Shown here: positions 56,741-64,000 of the stretch, in pieces
How positions within the stretch are numbered: position 1 is the first letter of the stretch
Layout: each line of letters opens with the position of its first letter
NCBI GenBank assembly: GCA_008501635.1
Contig: QQUJ01000019.1
Location: forward strand, 62,001 to 126,000
Source: Pseudomonadota bacterium
Lineage (GTDB): Bacteria; Pseudomonadota; Gammaproteobacteria; QQUJ01
Direction: 5' to 3'
DNA length: 64,000 nt
Notes under the pieces: model-generated
Database searches by the model: none
The model's input: the letters and a program-made list of their open reading frames with translations, nothing else
What the model was told of the DNA's origin: nothing
Position numbers and translations under genes: made by a program

Positions 56741-57286
56741 TCAGCGCCGTTTGCGCAACAGGATATAGACCGCCCCCGTCCCGCCGTCATGGGGCGGGGC
56801 AGAGCAAAAAGCCAGTACCTCGCCGTGCTTCAGGAGGCGGCGCACAACCATCCCCCGCAGCACTGGCTCCCGGCCTGGCGACCGATTGCCCTTTCCGTGA
56901 ACCACCCGCACGCAGCGTCGGCCTAACTGCTGGTTTTGATTGAGAAAGTGTGCCAATTCGGACGACGCCTGCTGTTTGGACATGCCGTGCAGATCAAGGT
57001 GTGCCTCGATACTGAACTGACCGCGGCGCAGACGGCGCAGTGTCATGCGGTCGATTCCGGTGCAGGCGTAGACGCTCTCCTCACCCGTGCGATGTTCGAC
57101 CAGATCCAGAGGTGCGCGGCGCAGATCTTCCACCACCGCCGCCTCATCGAGCAGTGTCTGGCGCGGCTCCGCGGTCGGTGGAGGGGGACGCAGCATGACC
57201 TTGTTGTGCCGCAACGGCCGCGCATCACGCAGCTTACTGCGAAACAGTTCGCGTTCGTCGTCGTCGATGTCGTAGCGCTTGGTCAT
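56741..57286 (-). CDS. Smr-domain protein (endonuclease-like)
   Basis: Protein of 181 residues with a charged N-terminal region and a C-terminal Smr domain (about 90-180) with LDLHGM and VVHGKGNRS. Stand-alone Smr proteins of this kind (E. coli SmrA/SmrB relatives) act on nucleic acids, and SmrB cleaves mRNA at collided ribosomes; which applies here is not clear. It is the only minus-strand gene between 27.6 and 63.1 kb, convergent with the RuBisCO-like gene and divergent from surE. Confidence 0.88.
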   Translation of the reverse strand: MTKRYDIDDDERELFRSKLRDARPLRHNKVMLRPPPPTAEPRQTLLDEAAVVEDLRRAPLDLVEHRTGEESVYACTGIDRMTLRRLRRGQFSIEAHLDLHGMSKQQASSELAHFLNQNQQLGRRCVRVVHGKGNRSPGREPVLRGMVVRRLLKHGEVLAFCSAPPHDGGTGAVYILLRKRR

Positions 57287-57449
57287 CTGCGGGTAGCTGT
57301 GGAAGTCCCAAGATCCGGAGTCTAGCGATTTTACCTCCTGTCAGACCAGGGTTCATCAGGTGCGTTCCCACCATCGTGGCAGTGGGAGAGACATCGGGAT
57401 TTCGGTATAGTTAGCGCGCCGCGAATCCTGATGAAGATGTTGCCACCCA

Positions 57450-58205
57450 ATGAAGATTCTTTTAAGTAACGACGATGGTTATCAGGCCCCGGGCCTGATC
57501 TGTTTGGCCCGCATGTTGAATGAGGTGGCCGAACTGACGGTGGTGGCGCCGGAGCGTGACTGCAGCGGGTCCAGTAACTCGCTGACGCTGGTGCTGCCAC
57601 TTCGTGCCCAGTCTATGGAAAACGGCTTTGTTCGCGTCGATGGCACTCCGACCGATTGTGTCCATCTGGCCATCACCGGCCTGCTCGAGGAGGAACCCGA
57701 CATGGTGATCTCGGGAATCAATGCCGGCGCGAATCTGGGTGACGATATCCTCTATTCGGGGACCGTGGCTGCCGCCATGGAGGGGCGATTTCTGGGTCTG
57801 CCAGCCATCGCCGTTTCGATGACAGAGCACGAACCCAGTCACTTTGAGACCGCCGGAAAGGTCGTGCTCGATTTGCTGGAGCGCCTGGTCAGAGATCCGC
57901 TGCCACCTGATACGATCCTGAACGTGAATGTTCCCGATTTACCCTGGAGTGAGCTCAAGGGTTATCAGGCTACCCGCCTTGGCTACCGGCACAAAGCGGA
58001 ACCGGTGATCAAAGATCGAGATCCACGCGGGCGGACCATCTACTGGGTCGGGCCCGCCGGCCTCGAACAAGATGCGGGCCCCGGGACCGATTTCTACGCG
58101 ATACGCAACGGATATGTCTCTGTTACTCCATTGCAGATTGATCTGACTCGCTACGATACGCTTGAACCTCTGGCAGGGTGGCTGGGCAACGCCCTCCATC
58201 CATGA
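57450..58205 (+). CDS. surE: 5'/3'-nucleotidase SurE
   Basis: Survival protein that removes phosphate from nucleoside monophosphates. The 251 residues start with the metal site [15 protein letters not shown], and show [25 protein letters not shown]. The 4-bp overlap with pcm is conserved in gammaproteobacteria. A TATAGT box at 57406-57411 may belong to a promoter, but no good -35 box was found. Confidence 0.97.
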   Translation: MKILLSNDDGYQAPGLICLARMLNEVAELTVVAPERDCSGSSNSLTLVLPLRAQSMENGFVRVDGTPTDCVHLAITGLLEEEPDMVISGINAGANLGDDILYSGTVAAAMEGRFLGLPAIAVSMTEHEPSHFETAGKVVLDLLERLVRDPLPPDTILNVNVPDLPWSELKGYQATRLGYRHKAEPVIKDRDPRGRTIYWVGPAGLEQDAGPGTDFYAIRNGYVSVTPLQIDLTRYDTLEPLAGWLGNALHP

Positions 58206-58867
58206 AGTACGATGTAACCCATCGTGGCATCGGTATGACGTCGCAGCGCACCCGTGAGCGACTCATCCAACGGCTGCGCGACGCCGGGGTCAAGAACTCG
58301 CTGGTACTCGAGATCATTCGCAATACTCCCCGCCATATCTTTGTCGACGAGGCGTTAGCCAGTCGCGCATACGAAGATACAGCGTTACCCATCGGCAACG
58401 GGCAGACGCTGTCGCAGCCCTACGTGGTTGCTCGTATGACCGAAGCGCTGCTCGAACATGGCACACCGGAGAGGGTGCTGGAGATCGGTGCCGGTTCCGG
58501 CTATCAAACGGCGATATTGGCACAACTGGTGAAGCACGTTTTTGCGGTGGAACGCCTCGGCGCTCTCGCTGGTAAAGCCCGGGAACGATTGCGGGACCTG
58601 GGTCTCTACAATATTCAGTTGCGCCATGCCGATGGCTTTTTGGGTTGGCCACAGCACGCCCCCTATGATGCAATTCTGGTGGCGGCGGCGCCGGACGAGA
58701 TCCCTGGTGCGTTGCTCGCGCAGTTGGCTTTGGGCGGACGCCTCGTCATCCCCGTCGGTTGCGGGGCGGATCAGAACCTGATACGAGTAACGCGCACGGC
58801 AGATGGCTATGAACGGGAGACGCTTGGAGAGGTCAATTTCGTACCGCTGCTCGGCGGGCGCAGTTGA
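58202..58867 (+). CDS. pcm: Protein-L-isoaspartate O-methyltransferase
   Basis: Repairs isoaspartyl residues in aged proteins with S-adenosylmethionine. The 221 residues have the motif [14 protein letters not shown] and [14 protein letters not shown]. The ATG at 58202 overlaps the surE stop (ATGA); an ATG at 58235 ([10 protein letters not shown]) is also a common family start. The next gene starts on the last base of its stop. Confidence 0.94.
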   Translation: MKYDVTHRGIGMTSQRTRERLIQRLRDAGVKNSLVLEIIRNTPRHIFVDEALASRAYEDTALPIGNGQTLSQPYVVARMTEALLEHGTPERVLEIGAGSGYQTAILAQLVKHVFAVERLGALAGKARERLRDLGLYNIQLRHADGFLGWPQHAPYDAILVAAAPDEIPGALLAQLALGGRLVIPVGCGADQNLIRVTRTADGYERETLGEVNFVPLLGGRS

Positions 58868-59448
58868 TGCGGATCTTCTCGATACTCTACGAACGCGTGA
58901 TGCGCTGGTCGGAGCACCCTTACGCACCCTGGTATCTCGGCGGCCTCAGTTTTGCCGAATCATCGTTTTTCCCCATTCCTCCGGACGTAATGCTCGCGCC
59001 CATGGCGCTGGCCAAGCCCGACCGTGCGCTGAGCTATGCATTGCTGACGACGTTGGCGTCCGTGGCAGGCGGCATCGTCGGCTATCTGATCGGGATTCTC
59101 GCGTTCGATGCGATCGCGCCATGGGTGCGCGAACTGGGGTATTGGCAGAAGTACGAACTGGCGCAATCGTGGTTTGCGGAATGGGGTTTCTGGGCTATCC
59201 TGCTGGCCGGATTCTCTCCTATACCGTACAAAATTTTCACTATCACGGCGGGTGCCATCTCGATGAGCTTTGCGCCGTTTGTCGTCGCATCGATAATCGG
59301 TCGTGGGGCACGTTTTTTTCTGGTCGCCATGTTGATGCGTTGGGGCGGCGAGCGCATGCGCAATCTGTTGCGCGACTACATTGACCGAGTCGGATGGGTA
59401 TTACTGCTTTTTGCCGTTATTGTTTACGTGGTGGTCGAAACCACTTAA
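58867..59448 (+). CDS. YqaA/DedA-like (VTT-domain) membrane protein
   Basis: Inner-membrane protein of 193 residues with about four or five hydrophobic helices. FFPIPPDVMLAPMAL, GGIVGYLIGI and LLAGFSPIPYKIFTITAG match the SNARE-associated/VTT group related to DedA, which includes lipid scramblases and flippases. It is inserted between pcm and nlpD, a frequent arrangement outside enterics, and is coupled to pcm by a one-base overlap. nlpD begins inside its 3' end. Confidence 0.85.
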   Translation: MRIFSILYERVMRWSEHPYAPWYLGGLSFAESSFFPIPPDVMLAPMALAKPDRALSYALLTTLASVAGGIVGYLIGILAFDAIAPWVRELGYWQKYELAQSWFAEWGFWAILLAGFSPIPYKIFTITAGAISMSFAPFVVASIIGRGARFFLVAMLMRWGGERMRNLLRDYIDRVGWVLLLFAVIVYVVVETT

Positions 59449-60194
59449 ACGCGAAACTGCTGGTTGTGCTGCTGGCTTTGGTTCAGAGCGGATGCGGTAG
59501 TTTGATTAGTTGGGACGCCGGGCGTGCCAGCGGTGTGACGGTGGAAGAGGGCGGCACAAGTTATTACATCGTCAGTAAGGGCGATACGCTCTATTCCATC
59601 GCCTTTCAGGTGGGCCGTGACTATCAGGAGATAGCGCGTTGGAACGGAATCCGTTGGCCGTATCGTATCTTTCCAGATCAACGCTTGCGGTTGACGCCCC
59701 CGGCAGTGACTGCTCGCAGGACGGCTCGGACACCGCAAACAAGTTCACCATCGTCACCTAACCGCTCATCGGCGGCGGCTCAACGCCCGCAGCGCACCCG
59801 TACACCCTCAACAGCTGGCGCTGCATTGGCTTGGCAATGGCCTACCGAAGGTACAATTCTCAAGACGTTTTCCCATGGCGAACCCGGAAGAAAAGGGCTG
59901 GATGTCGGCGGTCGCCGCGGCCAACCGGTGCGCGCTGCGGCGCCCGGTCGCGTGGTCTACAGTGGGAGTGGACTTCGCGGTTACGGACAGCTTATTATCG
60001 TCAAGCACAACAGCGTCTACCTCAGCGCATACGGGCACAACCAGCGGCTATTGGTAAAAGAGGGTGAGACGCTGCGTGCCGGTCAGTTGATCGCGGAGAT
60101 GGGTGACAGTGAAGCCACACAACCCATGCTCCACTTTGAAATACGTCGCAATGGAGAGCCCGTCGATCCGCAAAGTCTGTTACCGAAACGCTGA
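59394..60194 (+). CDS. nlpD: Amidase activator lipoprotein NlpD
   Basis: Outer-membrane lipoprotein that activates the amidase AmiC during cell separation. The 266 residues have a hydrophobic signal followed by Cys (LVQSGC, residue 34; Gln at -3 is unusual for a lipobox), a LysM domain (YYIVSKGDTLYSIAFQVG), a Ser/Arg/Pro linker and an M23 domain. In the M23 domain the zinc ligands are lost (GLDVGG without the His, MLHFEIR in place of HLHFEIR), as in known NlpD. The ATG overlaps the previous gene by 55 bp. Confidence 0.9.
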   Translation: MGITAFCRYCLRGGRNHLNAKLLVVLLALVQSGCGSLISWDAGRASGVTVEEGGTSYYIVSKGDTLYSIAFQVGRDYQEIARWNGIRWPYRIFPDQRLRLTPPAVTARRTARTPQTSSPSSPNRSSAAAQRPQRTRTPSTAGAALAWQWPTEGTILKTFSHGEPGRKGLDVGGRRGQPVRAAAPGRVVYSGSGLRGYGQLIIVKHNSVYLSAYGHNQRLLVKEGETLRAGQLIAEMGDSEATQPMLHFEIRRNGEPVDPQSLLPKR

Positions 60195-60335
60195 TCCGCG
60201 ATAAAGGGCAACCAGGCAGGGAACCCAACCACGAATTCCGGGTCGTAGTGTAATTCCCAGCAATGTCTTCGGTGATATTGTCTGGGTTTTTATCCTTCAC
60301 TGTTCTGGACGCCATGCCACCTGGGAGAACAGGGG

Positions 60336-61421
60336 ATGCCGAAACGCAGTAAGTCATCGCAGGGTTCCATCAAATCCCGCAAGAAGATGGACATTGCGGA
60401 GAATGGACAGATGTCCGAAGAAGATTCTATCGGTTTCGATGTCGAAGATGATGCTGTCGACCCTAAGGAGCTGGACGATAGCGAGGGTGAGAATCTGGAC
60501 GCCGATGATGATAATGACGATGACGATCCAGAAGTAGAGAAGGCGCGGCTTAGATCCAAAGTCACATCGCGCCGATTCTCCTCCGACACTGATGCGGAGA
60601 TGGATGCCACCCGGCTTTACCTCAACGAGATCGGTTTTTCGCCGCTGCTCACGGCTGAGGAAGAGGTTCACTTTGCCCGGCTCGCGCAACGCGGCGACGA
60701 TTCAGCGCGTAAGCGCATGATCGAAAGCAATCTGCGTCTGGTCGTAAAAATAGCGCGACGTTACCTCAATCGTGGGATGCCTTTGCTCGATTTGATCGAG
60801 GAGGGGAATCTCGGTTTGATTCGTGCGGTCGATAAATTCGATCCGGAACTCGGGTTCCGGTTCTCGACCTACGCCACATGGTGGATACGGCAAACCATCG
60901 AACGGGCAATCATGAATCAGACACGCACCATCCGCCTGCCGATTCATGTCGTCAAAGAGATAAATGTTTATTTGCGCGCGGCACGCCAACTGGCACAGAA
61001 GCTGGATCATGAACCCAGCGCCGAAGAAGTCGCAACGTTGCTCGACAAACCGATCAGTGAAGTGAAACGCATGCTGGGGCTCAATGAGCGCATCGCATCC
61101 GTTGACACTCCCATCGGCAAAGACGAAGACAAATCACTACTCGACTCGATTCCTGACGAACACAATCAGGACCCTTCCGATCTGTTGATCGATGAAGACC
61201 TTTATAACAACCTGGAGCTGTGGCTTGATCAACTCAACGATAAACAGCGGGAGGTTGTCGAACGACGTTTTGGTCTGCGTGGGTACGAGAAGGCGACACT
61301 GGAAGAGGTGGGTAACGAGATTGGTGTGACACGCGAGCGGGTGCGGCAGATTCAAATGGATGCACTGCGCAGACTGCGCGAGATCATGCGCAAGCAAGGG
61401 ATCACAGAAGACATCCTTTAA
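60336..61421 (+). CDS. rpoS: RNA polymerase sigma factor RpoS
   Basis: Stationary-phase and general stress sigma factor. The 361 residues have region 1.2 ([15 protein letters not shown]), region 2 ([45 protein letters not shown]), region 3 and the region 4 helix-turn-helix ([16 protein letters not shown]). It is longer than E. coli RpoS (330): residues about 28-68 form a very acidic insert ([12 protein letters not shown]). GGGAGAACAGGGG lies before the ATG. The order nlpD-rpoS is conserved; the 141-bp gap may hold part of the leader. Confidence 0.96.
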   Translation: MPKRSKSSQGSIKSRKKMDIAENGQMSEEDSIGFDVEDDAVDPKELDDSEGENLDADDDNDDDDPEVEKARLRSKVTSRRFSSDTDAEMDATRLYLNEIGFSPLLTAEEEVHFARLAQRGDDSARKRMIESNLRLVVKIARRYLNRGMPLLDLIEEGNLGLIRAVDKFDPELGFRFSTYATWWIRQTIERAIMNQTRTIRLPIHVVKEINVYLRAARQLAQKLDHEPSAEEVATLLDKPISEVKRMLGLNERIASVDTPIGKDEDKSLLDSIPDEHNQDPSDLLIDEDLYNNLELWLDQLNDKQREVVERRFGLRGYEKATLEEVGNEIGVTRERVRQIQMDALRRLREIMRKQGITEDIL

Positions 61422-61450
61422 AAACCCATGCGATGAACTGGTGCACCTTT

Positions 61451-61479
61451 AAAACGCTGCCGCCCAGGCGGCGTTTTTT
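61451..61479 (+). terminator. Intrinsic terminator after rpoS
   Basis: AAAACGC-T-GCCGCC pairs with GGCGGCGTTTT around a very short loop, with six T residues. It lies 29 bp after the rpoS stop. Confidence 0.85.
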
Positions 61480-61552
61480 GCTGGTACATTTCGCAAGACG
61501 AGTTCCTGCATAAACACTACAATTGAAGCCGCCCCCCAGTCCCGCGCTTGCT

Positions 61553-62725
61553 ATGCACAAAAAGTCCGTTCACATTGCCCGCCGCATGACCGATATCCAA
61601 CCCTTCCACGTCATGGATATATTGGCACGCGCGCGACAATTGGAGGCGGCAGGTCGTTCCATCGTGCATATGGAGATTGGGGAACCCGATTTCGTCACCG
61701 CCGAGACTGTAGTGCGGGCGGGGCAGCAGGCTTTGGAAGAGGGCAAAACCCACTACACCCCTGCGATGGGTATTACGGAACTGCGGCAAGCCATTTCCAA
61801 TCACTATCGTAACAGTTATGGAATCGATGTGGCGCCGGAACGGATCATCATCACACCCGGTTCATCGGGTGCGCTGCAGCTGATATGCGGAGTACTTATC
61901 GATCCCGGACAGCAGCTGTTGATGGCTGATCCCGGATACCCCTGCAATCGCCATTTCGTGCGGCTCATGGAAGGATCGGCCACTTCAGTTCCCGTAGGCC
62001 CCGAGACAAGCTATCAGTTGACCGCTGAGCTGGTTACACGTCATTGGCAGGAGGCGACTGTTGCCGCTTTGCTGGCATCGCCCTCGAATCCGACCGGCAC
62101 CGTCATCGGTCAGGAGGAACTGCAGGCGATTCTGAACGTCGTCAGCGAACGCGATGGACGGTTGATCGTCGATGAAATTTACCATGGCCTGATCTATGAG
62201 GGAGGAACCACCAGCGTGCTGGCGCTAACGGATCAGGCTTTCGTGGTCAATAGCTTCTCCAAGTACTTTGGCATGACCGGTTGGCGGATCGGTTGGCTGG
62301 TCGCCCCGCTTGAATACGTACGCGAGATCGAAAAACTCGCACAGAACATTTTCATTTCCGCCTCGACTCCCGCGCAATATGCCGCGCTTGCGGCTTTCGA
62401 TCCAGAAACCATTGCAATTCTGGAACAGCGCAAGGCTGCCTTTCGCGAACGCCGTGATTTTCTCCTGCCAGCATTGCGTGAACTTGGATTCGAGATTCCG
62501 TTGATCCCGCCGGGGGCATTTTATATCTACGCTGATTGCAGCCGCTTTACCGATGACAGTTATCGATTCGCATTACAACTTCTCGAGGCGACGGGAGTGG
62601 CGATCACACCTGGTGTCGATTTCGGACACTATCGGCCTGAACGGCATGTGCGCTTTGCCTACACCACTTCGCTCGCCCAGCTGCGCGAAGGTGTCGCCAG
62701 GCTAAAGCGCCATCTCGCGGCATAA
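61553..62725 (+). CDS. PLP-dependent class I/II aminotransferase
   Basis: Fold-type I aminotransferase of 390 residues. VHMEIGEPDF, ASPSNPTGT, the Asp/Tyr in VDEIYHG and the PLP lysine in NSFSKYFGMTGWRIGW are all present. This subgroup resembles AspC/ArgD-like or alanine-type transaminases; the substrate cannot be read from sequence. The ATG at 61553 has no clear ribosome binding site, and an in-frame TTG lies 30 bases earlier. It follows the rpoS terminator and precedes a small unknown gene by six bases. Confidence 0.9.
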   Translation: MHKKSVHIARRMTDIQPFHVMDILARARQLEAAGRSIVHMEIGEPDFVTAETVVRAGQQALEEGKTHYTPAMGITELRQAISNHYRNSYGIDVAPERIIITPGSSGALQLICGVLIDPGQQLLMADPGYPCNRHFVRLMEGSATSVPVGPETSYQLTAELVTRHWQEATVAALLASPSNPTGTVIGQEELQAILNVVSERDGRLIVDEIYHGLIYEGGTTSVLALTDQAFVVNSFSKYFGMTGWRIGWLVAPLEYVREIEKLAQNIFISASTPAQYAALAAFDPETIAILEQRKAAFRERRDFLLPALRELGFEIPLIPPGAFYIYADCSRFTDDSYRFALQLLEATGVAITPGVDFGHYRPERHVRFAYTTSLAQLREGVARLKRHLAA

Positions 62726-62731
62726 GTCGCG

Positions 62732-63100
62732 ATGAAAACACCGCGCAAAACCAAACAGTGGGCTGCGGAGGCGTTCGATGCGTTGACGGTTGCGTGGCGG
62801 CTCGCAGCCGCCGAGCAGAATGATCTGACGCTCGATGCGAAGCAGCACCTCTATAAGTTCGCGCCGCTTTTCTGTGCGCGCAATCGTGGTATCAGGGACA
62901 AAGAACAGATGCGCAAGATCGCCCACTACTGTTTCGGTCGCCGCCTTGCAGCAATTCAGCAGGAGCCAGAGCGGGTTGATCGCTACGCCGTCAATTTCCT
63001 TATCGCCTACCTCGATGCGCATGTAGCGCTCGATTTACTCACTGCGCAGCGCGCTGCAGAGGTTGTACGTTACCTCGTAGACAATTATGAGATTGCCTAG
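62732..63100 (+). CDS. Small hypothetical protein
   Basis: Protein of 122 residues, predicted all-helical and soluble, with alternating basic and hydrophobic stretches (RKIAHYCFGRRLAAIQQ; LDAHVALDLLTAQRAAEVVRYL). No family was recognised and no signal peptide or membrane helix is seen. Two cysteines are present. It is probably cotranscribed with the aminotransferase six bases upstream and converges on cysZ. Confidence 0.65.
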   Translation: MKTPRKTKQWAAEAFDALTVAWRLAAAEQNDLTLDAKQHLYKFAPLFCARNRGIRDKEQMRKIAHYCFGRRLAAIQQEPERVDRYAVNFLIAYLDAHVALDLLTAQRAAEVVRYLVDNYEIA

Positions 63101-63142
63101 GACGGTTTCCGAACGTGGTCCCTGTGGGAGCGATCTGACAGG

Positions 63143-63865
63143 TCAGCTCTTATTGTGAAAGTGATCGAGAAACATCAAAGTGGCACCCGCTACGGCTGCG
63201 GGCATAACAAAAAAGTTGAGTATCGGCACCATGCTGGCAAGCAGCACCGTCCCTCCGAATCCCAGCGCGAGCAGCGGGCGACGGCGTAATGCCTGTCGTT
63301 GCGATTTGAAGGATAGGCCGTGATTCTCAAAAGGATGCGAAGCATACTCCAGGCTCAGCACCCATGCACTGAACAGAATCCACAGCGCCGGGGCAACCAG
63401 ATTCAGTACCGGAATCAGGAACAGCAACAACAGGGGTAACGCGCGAATCAAAAAATAGACGATACGCTGTAACTCGGTCCCGATAGAGGCCACCACGTCT
63501 TTGAGTAAGCCTGGGCTGCCGGTCAACTCCATCGTGCCCAGTTCGTGACGTTCCACGGCTGCGGAGAGCGCGCTGTTAAACGGGGCACCTGCGAGATTGG
63601 CAACCAGGGTGAACCCATAGACCAGAACCAAAAGCACCGAGATGGCGATTAACGGCCATATCAGCCATTGCAGCCACTCATAGCCTTGCGGCAGAAAGCG
63701 CTCCATTAGTCCGTCGAAACCGTAGTAGACGGCAAGGATCAGCGCGCTAAAGAGCGTCATACTGATACCGACCGGGGTGATCGCATAGCGCCGCACGCCC
63801 GGCTGGCGTATGATCCGCATTCCACGTCCGAGGTAACCCATGCCCCGGAAGAAATCGAACACCAT
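63143..63865 (-). CDS. cysZ: Sulfate transporter CysZ (EI24 family)
   Basis: Inner-membrane protein of 240 residues that takes up sulfate for cysteine synthesis. It starts in the family manner (FDFFRGMGYLGRGMRII) and has four to six hydrophobic segments plus the conserved GAPFNSALSAAVE and LEYASHPFENHG. It lies three bases after the stop of queF on the same strand, so both are probably cotranscribed. Confidence 0.9.
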   Translation of the reverse strand: MVFDFFRGMGYLGRGMRIIRQPGVRRYAITPVGISMTLFSALILAVYYGFDGLMERFLPQGYEWLQWLIWPLIAISVLLVLVYGFTLVANLAGAPFNSALSAAVERHELGTMELTGSPGLLKDVVASIGTELQRIVYFLIRALPLLLLFLIPVLNLVAPALWILFSAWVLSLEYASHPFENHGLSFKSQRQALRRRPLLALGFGGTVLLASMVPILNFFVMPAAVAGATLMFLDHFHNKS

Positions 63866-63868
63866 GGC

Positions 63869-64000
63869 TTAGGGGAGCGTCACGGCAGCAGCGGGTTGCC
63901 AGCCGCTGGCGCGGTGCTCGGCAACTACAGTCGTATAGATACCGCCCCGAACGTTGAACTCTGCGCTCAATCTCATGAAACGGGGGCTGCAGCTATTGAC
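63869..64000 (-). CDS. queF: NADPH-dependent preQ0 reductase QueF, 3' end only
   Basis: The last 43 codons of a gene enter from the right edge. The translated end has [20 protein letters not shown] and then VAEHR..W..AAAVTLP, which matches from memory the C terminus of the type I QueF enzymes that reduce 7-cyano-7-deazaguanine in queuosine synthesis. The catalytic Cys region lies outside the window. The reading frame is open from 64000 to the TAA at 63869. Confidence 0.7.
   Translation of the reverse strand, partial: VNSCSPRFMRLSAEFNVRGGIYTTVVAEHRASGWQPAAAVTLP

Overview
The window is a stretch of chromosome from a gammaproteobacterium with fairly high G+C. Nearly every gene is recognisable housekeeping, and several blocks keep the classical gammaproteobacterial order: clpS-clpA/infA-aat, map/rpsB-tsf-pyrH-frr-uppS-cdsA-dxr-rseP-bamA-skp-lpxD-fabZ-lpxA-lpxB-rnhB-dnaE-accA-tilS, pyrG-kdsA-eno-ftsB-ispD-ispF-truD, and surE-pcm-nlpD-rpoS. 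Together these suggest a free-living lineage outside the enterics, perhaps near the Chromatiales/Ectothiorhodospiraceae. That placement is inference. No rRNA, tRNA, CRISPR array, phage gene or transposase was seen.

Layout. 0.1-6.1 kb: isocitrate dehydrogenase, then the N-degron set (ClpS, ClpA, and the transferases Bpt and Aat, with infA between). 6.3-12.8 kb: a regulatory and accessory stretch with a YbaK-HDOD fusion, a five-domain c-di-GMP protein, a LOG-family hydrolase and an APH-like/P-loop kinase. 12.8-19.8 kb: PBP1b, a small TPR lipoprotein, an unknown protein with a possible nuclease-like core, the Fe-S helicase YoaA/DinG, TsaB and two small unknown proteins. 19.9-27.6 kb: dapE, dapD and dapC (lysine and peptidoglycan precursor synthesis), an EamA transporter, glnD (nitrogen sensing) and map. 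27.8-48.7 kb: a long run on the plus strand for translation, pyrimidine, isoprenoid, phospholipid and lipid A synthesis, outer-membrane assembly and replication. It is interrupted only by a 0.4 kb cluster of palindromic repeats between dnaE and accA. 48.8-57.3 kb: CTP synthase, Kdo8P synthase, enolase, FtsB, the MEP-pathway enzymes IspD and IspF, TruD, then a RuBisCO-like protein and an Smr-domain protein inserted into the truD-surE block. 57.4-64 kb: surE, pcm, a DedA-like membrane protein, nlpD, rpoS, an aminotransferase, a small unknown, cysZ and the 3' end of queF running off the window.

The central run ties envelope synthesis to growth. Dxr, IspD and IspF feed isoprenoid precursors to UppS. 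CdsA makes CDP-diacylglycerol. LpxD, FabZ, LpxA and LpxB make lipid A. BamA and Skp place outer-membrane proteins and RseP controls envelope stress. Many neighbours overlap by 1-11 bp, which points to translational coupling. Many start codons are not ATG (GTG for bpt, the LOG gene, mrcB, yoaA, cdsA, bamA, lpxA, lpxB, rnhB, ftsB and truD; TTG for fabZ).

The points that most merit a second look are: the nested palindromic element after dnaE, which shows a possible 6-bp target duplication; the RuBisCO-like protein beside surE; the structured leader before rpsB and the long Lys/Ala-rich tail of S2; a hairpin just before the pyrG start; and the YbaK-HDOD fusion that lacks the usual YbaK lysine.
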